Shown here one piece after another: positions 8,973 through 16,023 of a DNA stretch of 59,453 bases. Below the pieces are notes generated by a model. That model worked only from the letters and a program-made list of their open reading frames with translations, was not told the DNA's origin and made no database searches. Both the position numbers and the translations under genes were made by a program. Where the stretch lies: the NCBI GenBank assembly GCA_900544645.1, contig UQWG01000007.1, forward strand, positions 1 to 59,453. The letters are read 5' to 3'. Each line of letters begins with the position of its first letter. Within the stretch, counting starts at the first letter, position 1. Origin of the DNA: an uncultured Collinsella sp. Lineage in GTDB: Bacteria; Actinomycetota; Coriobacteriia; Coriobacteriales; Coriobacteriaceae.

Positions 8973-9107
8973 GTTAAACCTCCTGTGGTTTGCCTCCGCG
9001 CGGGGTCATCCTCCAAAACCAACCCGGACATGTGCTACCAAAGCCCGGGCACCACGGTATGAAGTAGCCGCGCGTGCGTGATAAAAACATGTTGCCGTGA
9101 AGCAACC
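8973..9107 (-). promoter_or_regulatory. Structured 5' leader of rpsB-tsf
   Basis: The predicted rpsB transcript starts near 9107 and has about 135 untranslated bases. It begins with a small hairpin (GTTGC with GCAAC, 9091-9106) followed by a five-T run. Further on there are three pairings that compete for the same bases: GCTAC/GTAGC (9034-9038 with 9064-9068), CCCGG/CCGGG (9023-9027 with 9045-9049) and GTGC/GCAC (9032-9035 with 9049-9052). Mutually exclusive pairings upstream of a ribosomal protein gene suggest an autoregulatory leader; this is inference. Confidence 0.5.
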
Positions 9108-9113
9108 CGATGA

Positions 9114-9142
9114 ATGATAGCAGGAATGCTTCTTCCTGCCAA
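9114..9142 (-). promoter_or_regulatory. Promoter of rpsB-tsf
   Basis: Minus-strand -35 TTGGCA (9137-9142) and -10 TATCAT (9114-9119), each 5 of 6 to consensus, with an exact 17-base spacer. The spacer holds an inverted repeat (AGGAA and TTCCT). Transcription should begin near 9107. Confidence 0.7.
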
Positions 9143-9191
9143 CCCGCAATCAAAACCACACACCTCGGTGCGGCGCGGGACGTCCCAGCCA

Positions 9192-10112
9192 CTATTCGCC
9201 GCGGGGATGGGCTTGAGCCACGGCACGTTTGAGCCGATCGGGTGTGAGATGCGTGTAAATCTGCGTCGTGGACAGGCTCGCATGGCCCAGCAGCTCTTGA
9301 ACCGAGCGCAGGTCCGCACCCCCCTCGAGCAAGTCGGTCGCAAAGGTATGGCGCATCGCATGCGGGGCGATGTCAGCCGGAATGCCGGCGAGCGTCGCCA
9401 GCGTATGGAACCGCCGCCGGAGCATCGCGGCGCTCATGCGATTGCCGCGCGCCGATATAAGCAGCGGATGCGGCCCGGTAGCGAGGTCGCGGCGCTTTGC
9501 CCGAGCGAGCAACTCCGGCCTCCCCTCTTCAATATAGAGACGCGTCACATCGAGCGCACGACGATACAGAGGAACGATGCGCTCCTTGCTTCCCTTGCCC
9601 CACAGGCGCAGCGTGCGCTCGGACCATGAGATGGATTCCACATTGAGCGCCGCAAGCTCTGAGATGCGGGCACCCGAGGCATAGAGCAACTCGAGCATCG
9701 CCGCATCGCGCAGTCCCGCGGGTGTTGAGGTATCAGGCGTCTTGAGCAGCGCCTCGACCTGCTGGGTCGTAAGGACGCCCGGCAGGTCACGCGGCAGCTT
9801 GGGCGACGCGATCGCCGAGACCGCATCGCCCTCGACAATCCCCTCGGCAGCCATCCAGCGATAGAGAGATCGGATAGCCGACAGGTGCGCCGCAAGCGTT
9901 CGGGGAGCCACCTGCTCACGCGAAAGCTCAGCAAGATAGCGACGAATGGTGCGCACGTCGGCAGCGAAAGCATCAATATCCTCGCGCTCGCACCAGGCAG
10001 CAAAGCGCTCCAGTCTCGAGCCATAGGCCGTCACCGTATTGGGAGAAAGCCCCTCAACGCGTGCGATATAGGCGATAAAAGAGTCGACGGTGTCGTACAG
10101 GTCAAAGGCTAT
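9192..10112 (-). CDS. xerC: Tyrosine recombinase XerC, possible AUA start
   Basis: Site-specific recombinase that resolves chromosome dimers at dif with XerD. The catalytic residues are visible in numbering from the AUA: R149 (GARISEL), the beta-strand Lys in GKGSKERIVPL, H251 and R254 (HAMRHTFATDLLEGG), H277 (LGHASLSTTQIY) and Y286. The first conventional start in frame is GTG at 10034. That would remove 26 codons encoding the conserved core-binding start (TVDSFIAYIARVEGLSPN). No ATG, GTG or TTG exists between that GTG and the upstream in-frame stop. An ATA at 10110-10112 lies nine bases after GGAGG and overlaps the trmFO stop, giving a normal 306-residue protein, so I place the start there. 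The alternative is a shortened 280-residue protein from the GTG. Identity is firm; the start is uncertain. Confidence 0.88.
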   Translation of the reverse strand: MAFDLYDTVDSFIAYIARVEGLSPNTVTAYGSRLERFAAWCEREDIDAFAADVRTIRRYLAELSREQVAPRTLAAHLSAIRSLYRWMAAEGIVEGDAVSAIASPKLPRDLPGVLTTQQVEALLKTPDTSTPAGLRDAAMLELLYASGARISELAALNVESISWSERTLRLWGKGSKERIVPLYRRALDVTRLYIEEGRPELLARAKRRDLATGPHPLLISARGNRMSAAMLRRRFHTLATLAGIPADIAPHAMRHTFATDLLEGGADLRSVQELLGHASLSTTQIYTHLTPDRLKRAVAQAHPRGE

Positions 10113-11446
10113 GACCGGTCGCCTCCAAACAAGTCGGAACGTGTGGCCAAGTAGGCATCGAGGGCCTCGAGCGCACGGTCCGCATAGGCCTGATAGCGGT
10201 CGCGCTTGCTGCGGCGCTTACCGTCCTCGAGCGGCGGCACCAGGCCAAAGTTGACATGCATAGGCTGATAGCCCACGGTGGCAGGATCGGTCGCGTAGCC
10301 CACGAGCGCACCCAGGGCACCCACACGCGGCAACTCGACGCCCGCGGCACCGATAGCCTCGGCATAGGTGTTGAGCGCCGCGAGCAGACCTGTCGCCACG
10401 GCTTCCATGTATCCCTCGGTACCGGTGATCTGACCGGCCAGACGCACGCCGGTACCGGGCACGGCAAAGGTGCCATCGAGCACGTGCGGGGCGTCGACAA
10501 AGGTATTGCGGTGCATGACACCGTAGCGGAAGAACTCAGCGTTCTCCAGGCCCGGCACCATATGGAAGACGCGCTTCTGCTCGCCAAAGGTCAAGTTGGT
10601 CTGGAAGCCCACCAGGTTATAGGCGGTCTTCTCCTTGTTCTCGGCACGCAGCTGAATCGCCGCCCAGGGGCGACGTCCGGTACGCGGGTCGGTGAGGCCG
10701 ACGGGCTTCATGGCGCCAAAGCGAATGGCGTCCTTGCCGGTGCGCGCAACTTCCTCGGCAGGCTGGCAGGCCTGGAACAGATCGCCGCCCTCAAAGTCTT
10801 TGAGCACCACGCGGTCGGCCGTGGTAAGCGCCTCGATAAAGGCCTCGTACTCCTCCTTGTTGAGCGGAGCGTTGAGATAGTCGCCGCTCCCCTGCTCCTC
10901 GTAGCGCGACTGCGAGAACAGCACGTCCATATCGAGCGTGGAGGCATCGACGATCGGCGCCGCGGCATCGAAGAACGCAAGGGCGTCGCCACCGACGAGC
11001 TTCATGACCTCTTCGCTCAGCGCCGGTGAACACAGCGGGCCCGCGGCAATGACCACGTGACCCTCGGGAATCTGCGTGACCTCGCCGTGCACGACCTCGA
11101 TATTGGGACGAGCGGCAACCTCGGCCTCGACAAGCTCGGAAAACTTGACGCGGTCGACCGCCAAGGCGCCACCGGCGGGAACAGCCGCGCGATGGGCGCA
11201 ATCGAGCAGGACTGAACCCATGCGCTCAAGCTCAGCTTTCAGCAAACCAGCCGCGGAATCCGGACGGGTCGACTTAAACGAATTGGAGCAGACGAGCTCT
11301 GCCAGATGATCGGTATGGTGGGCCGGGGAGCTCACCTGGGGGCGCATCTCGCACAGCTTTACGGCAAACCCGCGGTCTGCAAGCTGGATCGCGCACTCCG
11401 AACCCGCCAGACCGCCACCGATAACCGTCACCTGATCGAACTGCAT
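10109..11446 (-). CDS. trmFO: Folate/FAD-dependent tRNA (uracil-54-C5) methyltransferase
   Basis: Makes ribothymidine at tRNA position 54 using methylene-tetrahydrofolate and FADH2. It has 445 residues. The FAD-binding Rossmann motif is VTVIGGGLAGSECA, followed by LAELVCSNSFKS. Further family segments are GYMEAVATGLLAA and the C-terminal VNFGLVPPL region. An ATG at 11446 lies nine bases after AAGG; the in-frame TTG two codons earlier is too close to that site. The neighbour order dprA-trmFO-xerC resembles the Firmicutes dprA-topA-trmFO-xerC order, but topA is absent here. Confidence 0.96.
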   Translation of the reverse strand: MQFDQVTVIGGGLAGSECAIQLADRGFAVKLCEMRPQVSSPAHHTDHLAELVCSNSFKSTRPDSAAGLLKAELERMGSVLLDCAHRAAVPAGGALAVDRVKFSELVEAEVAARPNIEVVHGEVTQIPEGHVVIAAGPLCSPALSEEVMKLVGGDALAFFDAAAPIVDASTLDMDVLFSQSRYEEQGSGDYLNAPLNKEEYEAFIEALTTADRVVLKDFEGGDLFQACQPAEEVARTGKDAIRFGAMKPVGLTDPRTGRRPWAAIQLRAENKEKTAYNLVGFQTNLTFGEQKRVFHMVPGLENAEFFRYGVMHRNTFVDAPHVLDGTFAVPGTGVRLAGQITGTEGYMEAVATGLLAALNTYAEAIGAAGVELPRVGALGALVGYATDPATVGYQPMHVNFGLVPPLEDGKRRSKRDRYQAYADRALEALDAYLATRSDLFGGDRS

Positions 11447-11460
11447 CTGCAAACACCTTT

Positions 11461-12396
11461 CTAATTGACACGTTTTCCATTGTGACCGAAGGGTGTCTGG
11501 GCGTGAAGGGCAAACTTGGAGGGCGCATACCTTCCATCCATCATGCGCTCGATAAGGCCCTCGAGTTCAAGCGAACCCAAGAGTTTGAGTACGCCGACAG
11601 CATCGAGCGAGACGAGCGCCGCAATGTCGTCGACCTTGAGTGGAGAGGCGATGAGCGCATGCATCACGGTCTGCTGCGTTGGATTCAGGTCGGCAATGCC
11701 GGGAGCATCGGGGCGCGAGTAGCGCAGGGTGCCGTAGATGCGTGAGATAGCCATCTCGATAGATTCCTCGTCGATGATGCAGCAGGCACCGTTCGCAATG
11801 AGGTAATTCGTGCCACGCGACTCGGGCGATAGGATCGACCCCGGCACGGCAAGAAGTTCGCGCCCCAAATCCATAGCAGCCTCGGCTGTGGAAAACGTCC
11901 CAGAAGGCATACCCGCCTCGGATACAAAGAGGGCTTGCGACAGGGCCGCGATTACGCGATTGCGGCGCGGAAAGGCGAACTTGCGCGGACCCATGCCCCA
12001 CGGAGAGATCGACACGACCGCGCCACCCGTATCAAGCGTGCGCGTAATCAGCCCCGCGCTCGAACGCGGGTAGACCACGTCGGCGCCCGTCCCCAGCACC
12101 ACAACGTGTTTGCCGCCGGCGTTGACCGCAGCCCAACCCGAGGCCTGGTCACAACCGACCGCACCGCCCGAAACTACCGTCACTCCCGCCTCAACCGCCA
12201 CCTTCGCCGCAAGCTCTGCCACGGCAAGACCATACGGCGAGGCCTTTCGCGCACCGATGATGGAGAGCGCGGGCGTCGAAAGCGCCTCGGGGTTGCCGCG
12301 CACATAGAGCGTCTGAGGTACATCAGAAAGCTCCAAAACGGTCTCGGGATATAACGCGTCACCTGGATGCAGCTCGAAGGTCCCCTCAACCATCAT
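11461..12396 (-). CDS. dprA: DNA-processing protein DprA
   Basis: Loads RecA on incoming single-stranded DNA during transformation. It has 311 residues. The Rossmann-fold core runs from LSIIGARKASPYG through SGGAVGCDQASGWAAV and LGTGADVVYPRSS to PRRNRVIAALSQALFVSEA and SGTFSTAE. The C-terminus carries a winged-helix domain (LNPTQQTVMHALIASPLKVD and onward). The usual N-terminal SAM-like helices are reduced. The ATG at 12396 overlaps the comM stop as ATGA, and GGAAGGAGG precedes it; a second ATG follows at once. The comM-dprA coupling fits a competence or recombination role, although no DNA-uptake genes lie in this window. Confidence 0.95.
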   Translation of the reverse strand: MMVEGTFELHPGDALYPETVLELSDVPQTLYVRGNPEALSTPALSIIGARKASPYGLAVAELAAKVAVEAGVTVVSGGAVGCDQASGWAAVNAGGKHVVVLGTGADVVYPRSSAGLITRTLDTGGAVVSISPWGMGPRKFAFPRRNRVIAALSQALFVSEAGMPSGTFSTAEAAMDLGRELLAVPGSILSPESRGTNYLIANGACCIIDEESIEMAISRIYGTLRYSRPDAPGIADLNPTQQTVMHALIASPLKVDDIAALVSLDAVGVLKLLGSLELEGLIERMMDGRYAPSKFALHAQTPFGHNGKRVN

Positions 12397-13916
12397 TGGT
12401 CCCTCCTTCCCTGGTACATCGCCGCCTCGAGCACGTGGTCCTGCGTCACCTGCTCGCTCTCGGCGACATCTGCGATCGTGCGCGCAATGCGAACAAGGCG
12501 AACGATGCCACGCCCTGTGAGATGCGTGCGCTTCGACAGGCCGAGCACACACTTCTCCGCCGCATCATCGAGCTCAAAGGTCGAAACGACGCCGTCAATG
12601 GACCGTGTCTCGTCATCCTCGGCCTCGGCATCCGCATCGTCCATGCGGGATTCGCGCCAAGCGCGAAAGGCGCGACCGCGCACAACGTAGTCACGTAACT
12701 CGGCCGACGACATGCCCTCCGCACCCTCGATAATCACTTGAGGGTCGGGACGGGTCACATCAATCATCATGTCGATACGGTCGGCCAAAGGACCGCGCAG
12801 TTTAGACCGATAGCGCTCGACCATCGCCGCCGAGCAGCGACACGGCACCTCGCGATCGCCCAAAAAGCCGCAGGGGCAGGGATTGCTCGCAGCCAGCAGC
12901 TGAAAGCGCGACGGGAAGGTAAAAGCCCCGTCGACGCGTACGATCCTCACGTAGCCGCGCTCGATGGGCTGACGCAGCGTCTGCAGCACGCCAGTGGGAA
13001 ACTCGGCAAGCTCGTCCAAAAAGAGCACGCCGCCATGAGCAAGGCTGATCTCACCCGGGTGCACCGGGCGCCCACCGCCGATAAGGCCTGCGGTCGAAAT
13101 ACTGTGGTGGGGACTGCGGAAGGGGCGGTGCCCCGCCAACAAGCCATCAATGTTCTCACCCAAAACCGAATGGATGCACAGTGCCTCCTGCTGATCCTCA
13201 ACGGAAAGCTCGGGTAGGATGCCGGTCATACGGCGTGCGAGCATCGTCTTGCCCGATCCCGGAGACCCGATCATGAGCAAGCCGAGTTCTCCTGCCGCCG
13301 CAAGCGCCATGCCGCGTTTAGCGACTTCCTGCCCCAGCACGTCGGCATAGTCGAGCTCTGGCTCAAAGGTCGCCTCGACGCCCTCGGAATCCAAGTAGTG
13401 CCGCGCGGCATCGCCCATACCATGAGCAAGCTGAGACAAATGATCGATAAAGCCGCAATCCACGCCCGCGAGTGGCACATGCTGGTCGGACCTGCCGGCG
13501 ATAAAAGACAGCCCCATGTCGCGAGCCAATAGCTGAAACGCTACCTCGCCCTTGACAGGAAGCACCGTACCGTCCAAGCCAAGCTCACCAGCGATAAGAC
13601 AACGATCGAGGTTGTCGCAGGGAATCTGACCATCGGCCGCCAGAACCGCGATGGCGATGGGCAGATCAAAGCCACTTCCAGTCTTGCGAATATCGCCGGG
13701 CGCCAGATTGACCGTAATGCCCGAGCGTGGGATCTCAAAGCCGGCCGAGCGCATCGCGCAGCGAATACGACCGCGTGACTCCATCACCTCCATACTCGGA
13801 ATACCGAGCATCTGAATGCCCGGAACGCCACCGGCAAGCGAGACCTCGACCGTGACGTGAATCGCCTCGACGCCACGAATGCAGGCCGCGTGAACGGCAA
13901 ACGTCTCGAACGCCAT
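12393..13916 (-). CDS. comM: ComM/YifB-family AAA+ ATPase (Mg-chelatase-like)
   Basis: Homologues of ComM are hexameric helicases that promote branch migration during natural transformation. The protein has 507 residues: an N-terminal Lon-like domain (MAFETFAVHAACIRGVEA onward), a AAA+ core with Walker A GSPGSGKTMLARRM, HRPFRSPHHSIS, Walker B GGVLFLDELAEF and sensor region AASNPCPCGFLGD, and a C-terminal Mg-chelatase domain. An insertion rich in Asp and Glu (DDADAEAEDDETRS) lies near residue 440. The ATG at 13916 overlaps the yraN stop by one base (TGATG). The longer open frame upstream overlaps yraN and is not conserved-looking. Confidence 0.94.
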   Translation of the reverse strand: MAFETFAVHAACIRGVEAIHVTVEVSLAGGVPGIQMLGIPSMEVMESRGRIRCAMRSAGFEIPRSGITVNLAPGDIRKTGSGFDLPIAIAVLAADGQIPCDNLDRCLIAGELGLDGTVLPVKGEVAFQLLARDMGLSFIAGRSDQHVPLAGVDCGFIDHLSQLAHGMGDAARHYLDSEGVEATFEPELDYADVLGQEVAKRGMALAAAGELGLLMIGSPGSGKTMLARRMTGILPELSVEDQQEALCIHSVLGENIDGLLAGHRPFRSPHHSISTAGLIGGGRPVHPGEISLAHGGVLFLDELAEFPTGVLQTLRQPIERGYVRIVRVDGAFTFPSRFQLLAASNPCPCGFLGDREVPCRCSAAMVERYRSKLRGPLADRIDMMIDVTRPDPQVIIEGAEGMSSAELRDYVVRGRAFRAWRESRMDDADAEAEDDETRSIDGVVSTFELDDAAEKCVLGLSKRTHLTGRGIVRLVRIARTIADVAESEQVTQDHVLEAAMYQGRRDQ

Positions 13917-14401
13917 CACGAAACCTGCCAATCGAACGCGTTGTACTGATGCTCGATCTCGGCGATATGCCCGCCGCGAATGGTGACACCCACGGCATCG
14001 AAGCGAATCGCCTTGAGCGGATAATGCTCCATGAGATAGCAACTTGCGATGCGGCGGTAGCGGCGTTGCTTTTGGGCGTCCACGGCCTCCTCCGGAAAGA
14101 CCCTCGTGCTGCAATCCAGTGCGACGCGTCTGGTCTTGACCTCGGCCATTACCACGACATCGTCGAGCTCATCGAGCAGCACCAGATCAGCCTCGCCCTC
14201 GGTGCAACGATAACCCTGCTCCAGCAAGGTGTAGCCGCGCTCGTTAAAGTAGTCGATGGTGATCAGCTCGCCCAGCATACCCAGCTCGCGGGGACTGAGT
14301 CCCTTGATAAACTCGGGCGTCATCGCCCCGCAGTCGAGCTCGCCGTTTTCCCAACGCTCCTTGAGCTGCTGCGTCTTGCTCTTTTTGCTTGCGGCACTCA
14401 T
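13916..14401 (-). CDS. yraN: YraN/UPF0102 family predicted endonuclease
   Basis: A small nuclease-fold protein of the restriction-endonuclease-like superfamily; its cellular role is poorly defined. It has 161 residues. Core motifs are LGELITIDYFNERGYTLLEQ, GEADLVLLD and the catalytic-type MAEVKTRR. An N-terminal extension of about 38 residues, starting with basic MSAASKKSKTQQ, precedes the usual start of the family. The ATG at 14401 has AAAGGAG upstream. It heads the yraN-comM-dprA cluster, a common association that suggests a DNA processing role. Confidence 0.9.
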   Translation of the reverse strand: MSAASKKSKTQQLKERWENGELDCGAMTPEFIKGLSPRELGMLGELITIDYFNERGYTLLEQGYRCTEGEADLVLLDELDDVVVMAEVKTRRVALDCSTRVFPEEAVDAQKQRRYRRIASCYLMEHYPLKAIRFDAVGVTIRGGHIAEIEHQYNAFDWQVS

Positions 14402-14499
14402 GGGGTCTCCTTTCCCGCACACTGCATTGCCCCGATGATGAGGGCACCTTTCATGCGGGTAAGTACAGGAAGCAAACCAAAAGCTGACCAAATGCCGTC

Positions 14500-14540
14500 A
14501 AAAAAAGGGCCGTACGCAGCAATGCTGTTGCATACGGCCC
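14500..14540 (-). terminator. Intrinsic terminator after rnhB
   Basis: On the minus strand GGGCCGTA pairs with TACGGCCC, with additional pairing inside the loop (GCA with TGC), and is followed by seven T. It lies about 50 bases after the rnhB stop and isolates yraN-comM-dprA from rnhB. The rest of the gap up to yraN (14402-14499) shows no convincing promoter. Confidence 0.9.
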
Positions 14541-14590
14541 GCTACCAGCAGGTTTATAAAACGCCAGAGGTCCCTGTCTCCACAATTGAC

Positions 14591-15379
14591 CTAGAAAAGG
14601 CGCTCAGTCTGCAGAAAGTTTCCGCAAAAGCTCACACGATGCAGCGGGCAAAGTCCATGTTTGCGAATGGCCTCGATGTGCTCGGGGCTCGCATAGCCCT
14701 TCGACTCGGCCAGATGGTACTCGGGATACTCGGCGTCGTACTCGACCATCATCTCGTCACGCGTGACCTTGGCCATGACGGACGCCGCGGCGATGCAGGC
14801 GATCTTGGCATCGCCTTTCACCACATCGCGCTCGTTAGGAACGGCGCCCAAGGGGTTGCCATCCATGAGGACGCAGTCGGGTTCAAGTCCCGTATCGGCC
14901 ACGGCGCCCGCAACGGCGGTACGGATAGCACGGGCCATGCCCATCTCATCGATATCCTTAGGCGCGATATGGCAAAAACCGATCGCCGTCGCCACCTCGG
15001 CAATCTTCACTGAGAGCAACTCGCGGCGCGCCGGCGTGAGCTTTTTGGAATCGTTGATGCCCCAGACGCGCGGCTCCATAGGAAGGCAGACGGCGCATAC
15101 CGTCAAAGGACCGGCCACCGATCCGCGACCCACCTCGTCGACACCAACGACCACCCCATCGCCGCCAAGCTCATGCATAAGCTCGTACATGTCATTGACG
15201 CGCTCGCGCTCGGCAAGCTCTTTGGCATGGCGTTTGAGGGCGCGTTCGCAAGCCTTGATCACCTGCTGGCGCGGGTCCTCGCGATAATGCTCCACGAGGG
15301 CGGGAATCTCCTCAAACGTAGCGCTCGCCAACTCACCGGCAACCTGCGATGCCGAAACCGAGCTCGTCATGTTGGCCAT
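14591..15379 (-). CDS. rnhB: Ribonuclease HII
   Basis: Cleaves RNA in RNA/DNA hybrids and removes misincorporated ribonucleotides. It has 262 residues with an N-terminal helical extension of about 75 residues before the catalytic domain. Catalytic motifs are VVVGVDEVGRGSVAGPL (DEVGRG), GDAKIACIAAASVMAKVTRD, and the late aspartate in the VLMDGN region. The C-terminus contains KGYASPEHIEAIRKHG and LHRVSF. The ATG at 15379 follows AAGGAGG; an in-frame start six codons upstream lies before that site and is less likely. Confidence 0.97.
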   Translation of the reverse strand: MANMTSSVSASQVAGELASATFEEIPALVEHYREDPRQQVIKACERALKRHAKELAERERVNDMYELMHELGGDGVVVGVDEVGRGSVAGPLTVCAVCLPMEPRVWGINDSKKLTPARRELLSVKIAEVATAIGFCHIAPKDIDEMGMARAIRTAVAGAVADTGLEPDCVLMDGNPLGAVPNERDVVKGDAKIACIAAASVMAKVTRDEMMVEYDAEYPEYHLAESKGYASPEHIEAIRKHGLCPLHRVSFCGNFLQTERLF

Positions 15380-15408
15380 ACCAGGCCCTCCTTGCATGCA
15401 AATCAGAT

Positions 15409-15438
15409 AAAAAGAAGGGCCACCCGAAGGTGACCCTT
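15409..15438 (-). terminator. Intrinsic terminator after rplS
   Basis: Minus-strand hairpin AAGGGTCACC with GGTGGCCCTT (one wobble pair) capped by a stable TTCG tetraloop, followed by CTTTTT. It lies between the rplS stop (15473) and the rnhB start (15379). Confidence 0.85.
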
Positions 15439-15472
15439 GTGTCCAAACGAGTGGACAGACGCTGCGATCTTC

Positions 15473-15814
15473 TTAGCGCTTCTCGGGGATGCGAGCAGCC
15501 TTGCCCACCTTGTCGCGGAGGTAGTACAGCTTGGCGCGACGGACGCGACCATGACGGACGACCTCGAGCTTGGCGATCTTGGGGCTGTGAAGCGGGAAGG
15601 TACGCTCAACACCGACACCGAAGGACATCTTGCGGACGGTGAAGGTCTCGCGGGCACCGGCGCCGGCCATGCGGATGACGTCGCCCTGAAAGACCTGGAT
15701 GCGCTCGCGGTCGCCTTCCTTAATGCGGTAGTGAACCTTGACGTTGTCGGCGACGCGAACCTGAGGAATGTCCTCGCGGATCTGCTGACGCTCGATTGCG
15801 CGGATGTAATCCAT
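15473..15814 (-). CDS. rplS: 50S ribosomal protein L19
   Basis: Large-subunit protein near the intersubunit bridge. It has 113 residues. Landmarks are VRVADNVKVHYRIKEGDRER, QVFQGDVIRM, TFTVRKMSFGVGVERTFPLH and GRVRRAKLYYLRDKVGKAAR. The ATG at 15814 follows AAGGA at seven bases; an in-frame TTG two codons upstream overlaps that spacing. It appears monocistronic, with its own promoter (15884-15911) and a terminator (15409-15438). In many bacteria rplS follows trmD; here it is separated from it by about 8 kb. Confidence 0.98.
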   Translation of the reverse strand: MDYIRAIERQQIREDIPQVRVADNVKVHYRIKEGDRERIQVFQGDVIRMAGAGARETFTVRKMSFGVGVERTFPLHSPKIAKLEVVRHGRVRRAKLYYLRDKVGKAARIPEKR

Positions 15815-15838
15815 GTGCAATTCCTTACTCTTCTAGAG

Positions 15839-15862
15839 GTGCCGTACCACCTTGGCCGGCAC
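15839..15862 (-). promoter_or_regulatory. Hairpin in the rplS leader
   Basis: In the about 63-base rplS leader, GTGCCG pairs with CGGCAC around a 12-base loop, about 25 bases before the ATG and just upstream of the ribosome binding site. L19 leaders are known regulatory elements in Firmicutes; whether this one binds L19 is inference. Confidence 0.4.
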
Positions 15863-15883
15863 GTAGTTGAACAAACGTATTCG

Positions 15884-15911
15884 AGTATACACGCGCGGGT
15901 TTCTGCTGCAA
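15884..15911 (-). promoter_or_regulatory. Promoter of rplS
   Basis: Minus-strand -10 TATACT (15884-15889) with -35 TTGCAG (15906-15911) and a 16-base spacer. The predicted transcription start is near 15877. Confidence 0.6.
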
Positions 15912-15957
15912 GAACAATTTTTTTCGCAGACAAAAAGACAAAACCCGCACATGATAA

Positions 15958-15985
15958 CCGCCCGCCTCACGAATGAGGCGGGCGG
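15958..15985 (-). terminator. Strong hairpin after ppdK
   Basis: A perfect 12-bp GC-rich stem (CCGCCCGCCTCA with TGAGGCGGGCGG) with a TTCG loop on the minus strand, about 40 bases after the ppdK stop. The following bases (TTATCATG) are only weakly T-rich, so it may be an imperfect or bidirectional terminator. Confidence 0.75.
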
Positions 15986-16023
15986 CATGAAGGGGGCTAC
16001 GCTAGGCGTCTATACCCAAAACG

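Noticed and set aside
9192..10112. XerC considered as a phage or island integrase
   Set aside because: Its gene order with trmFO and dprA, the family motifs and the absence of phage genes fit the housekeeping recombinase.
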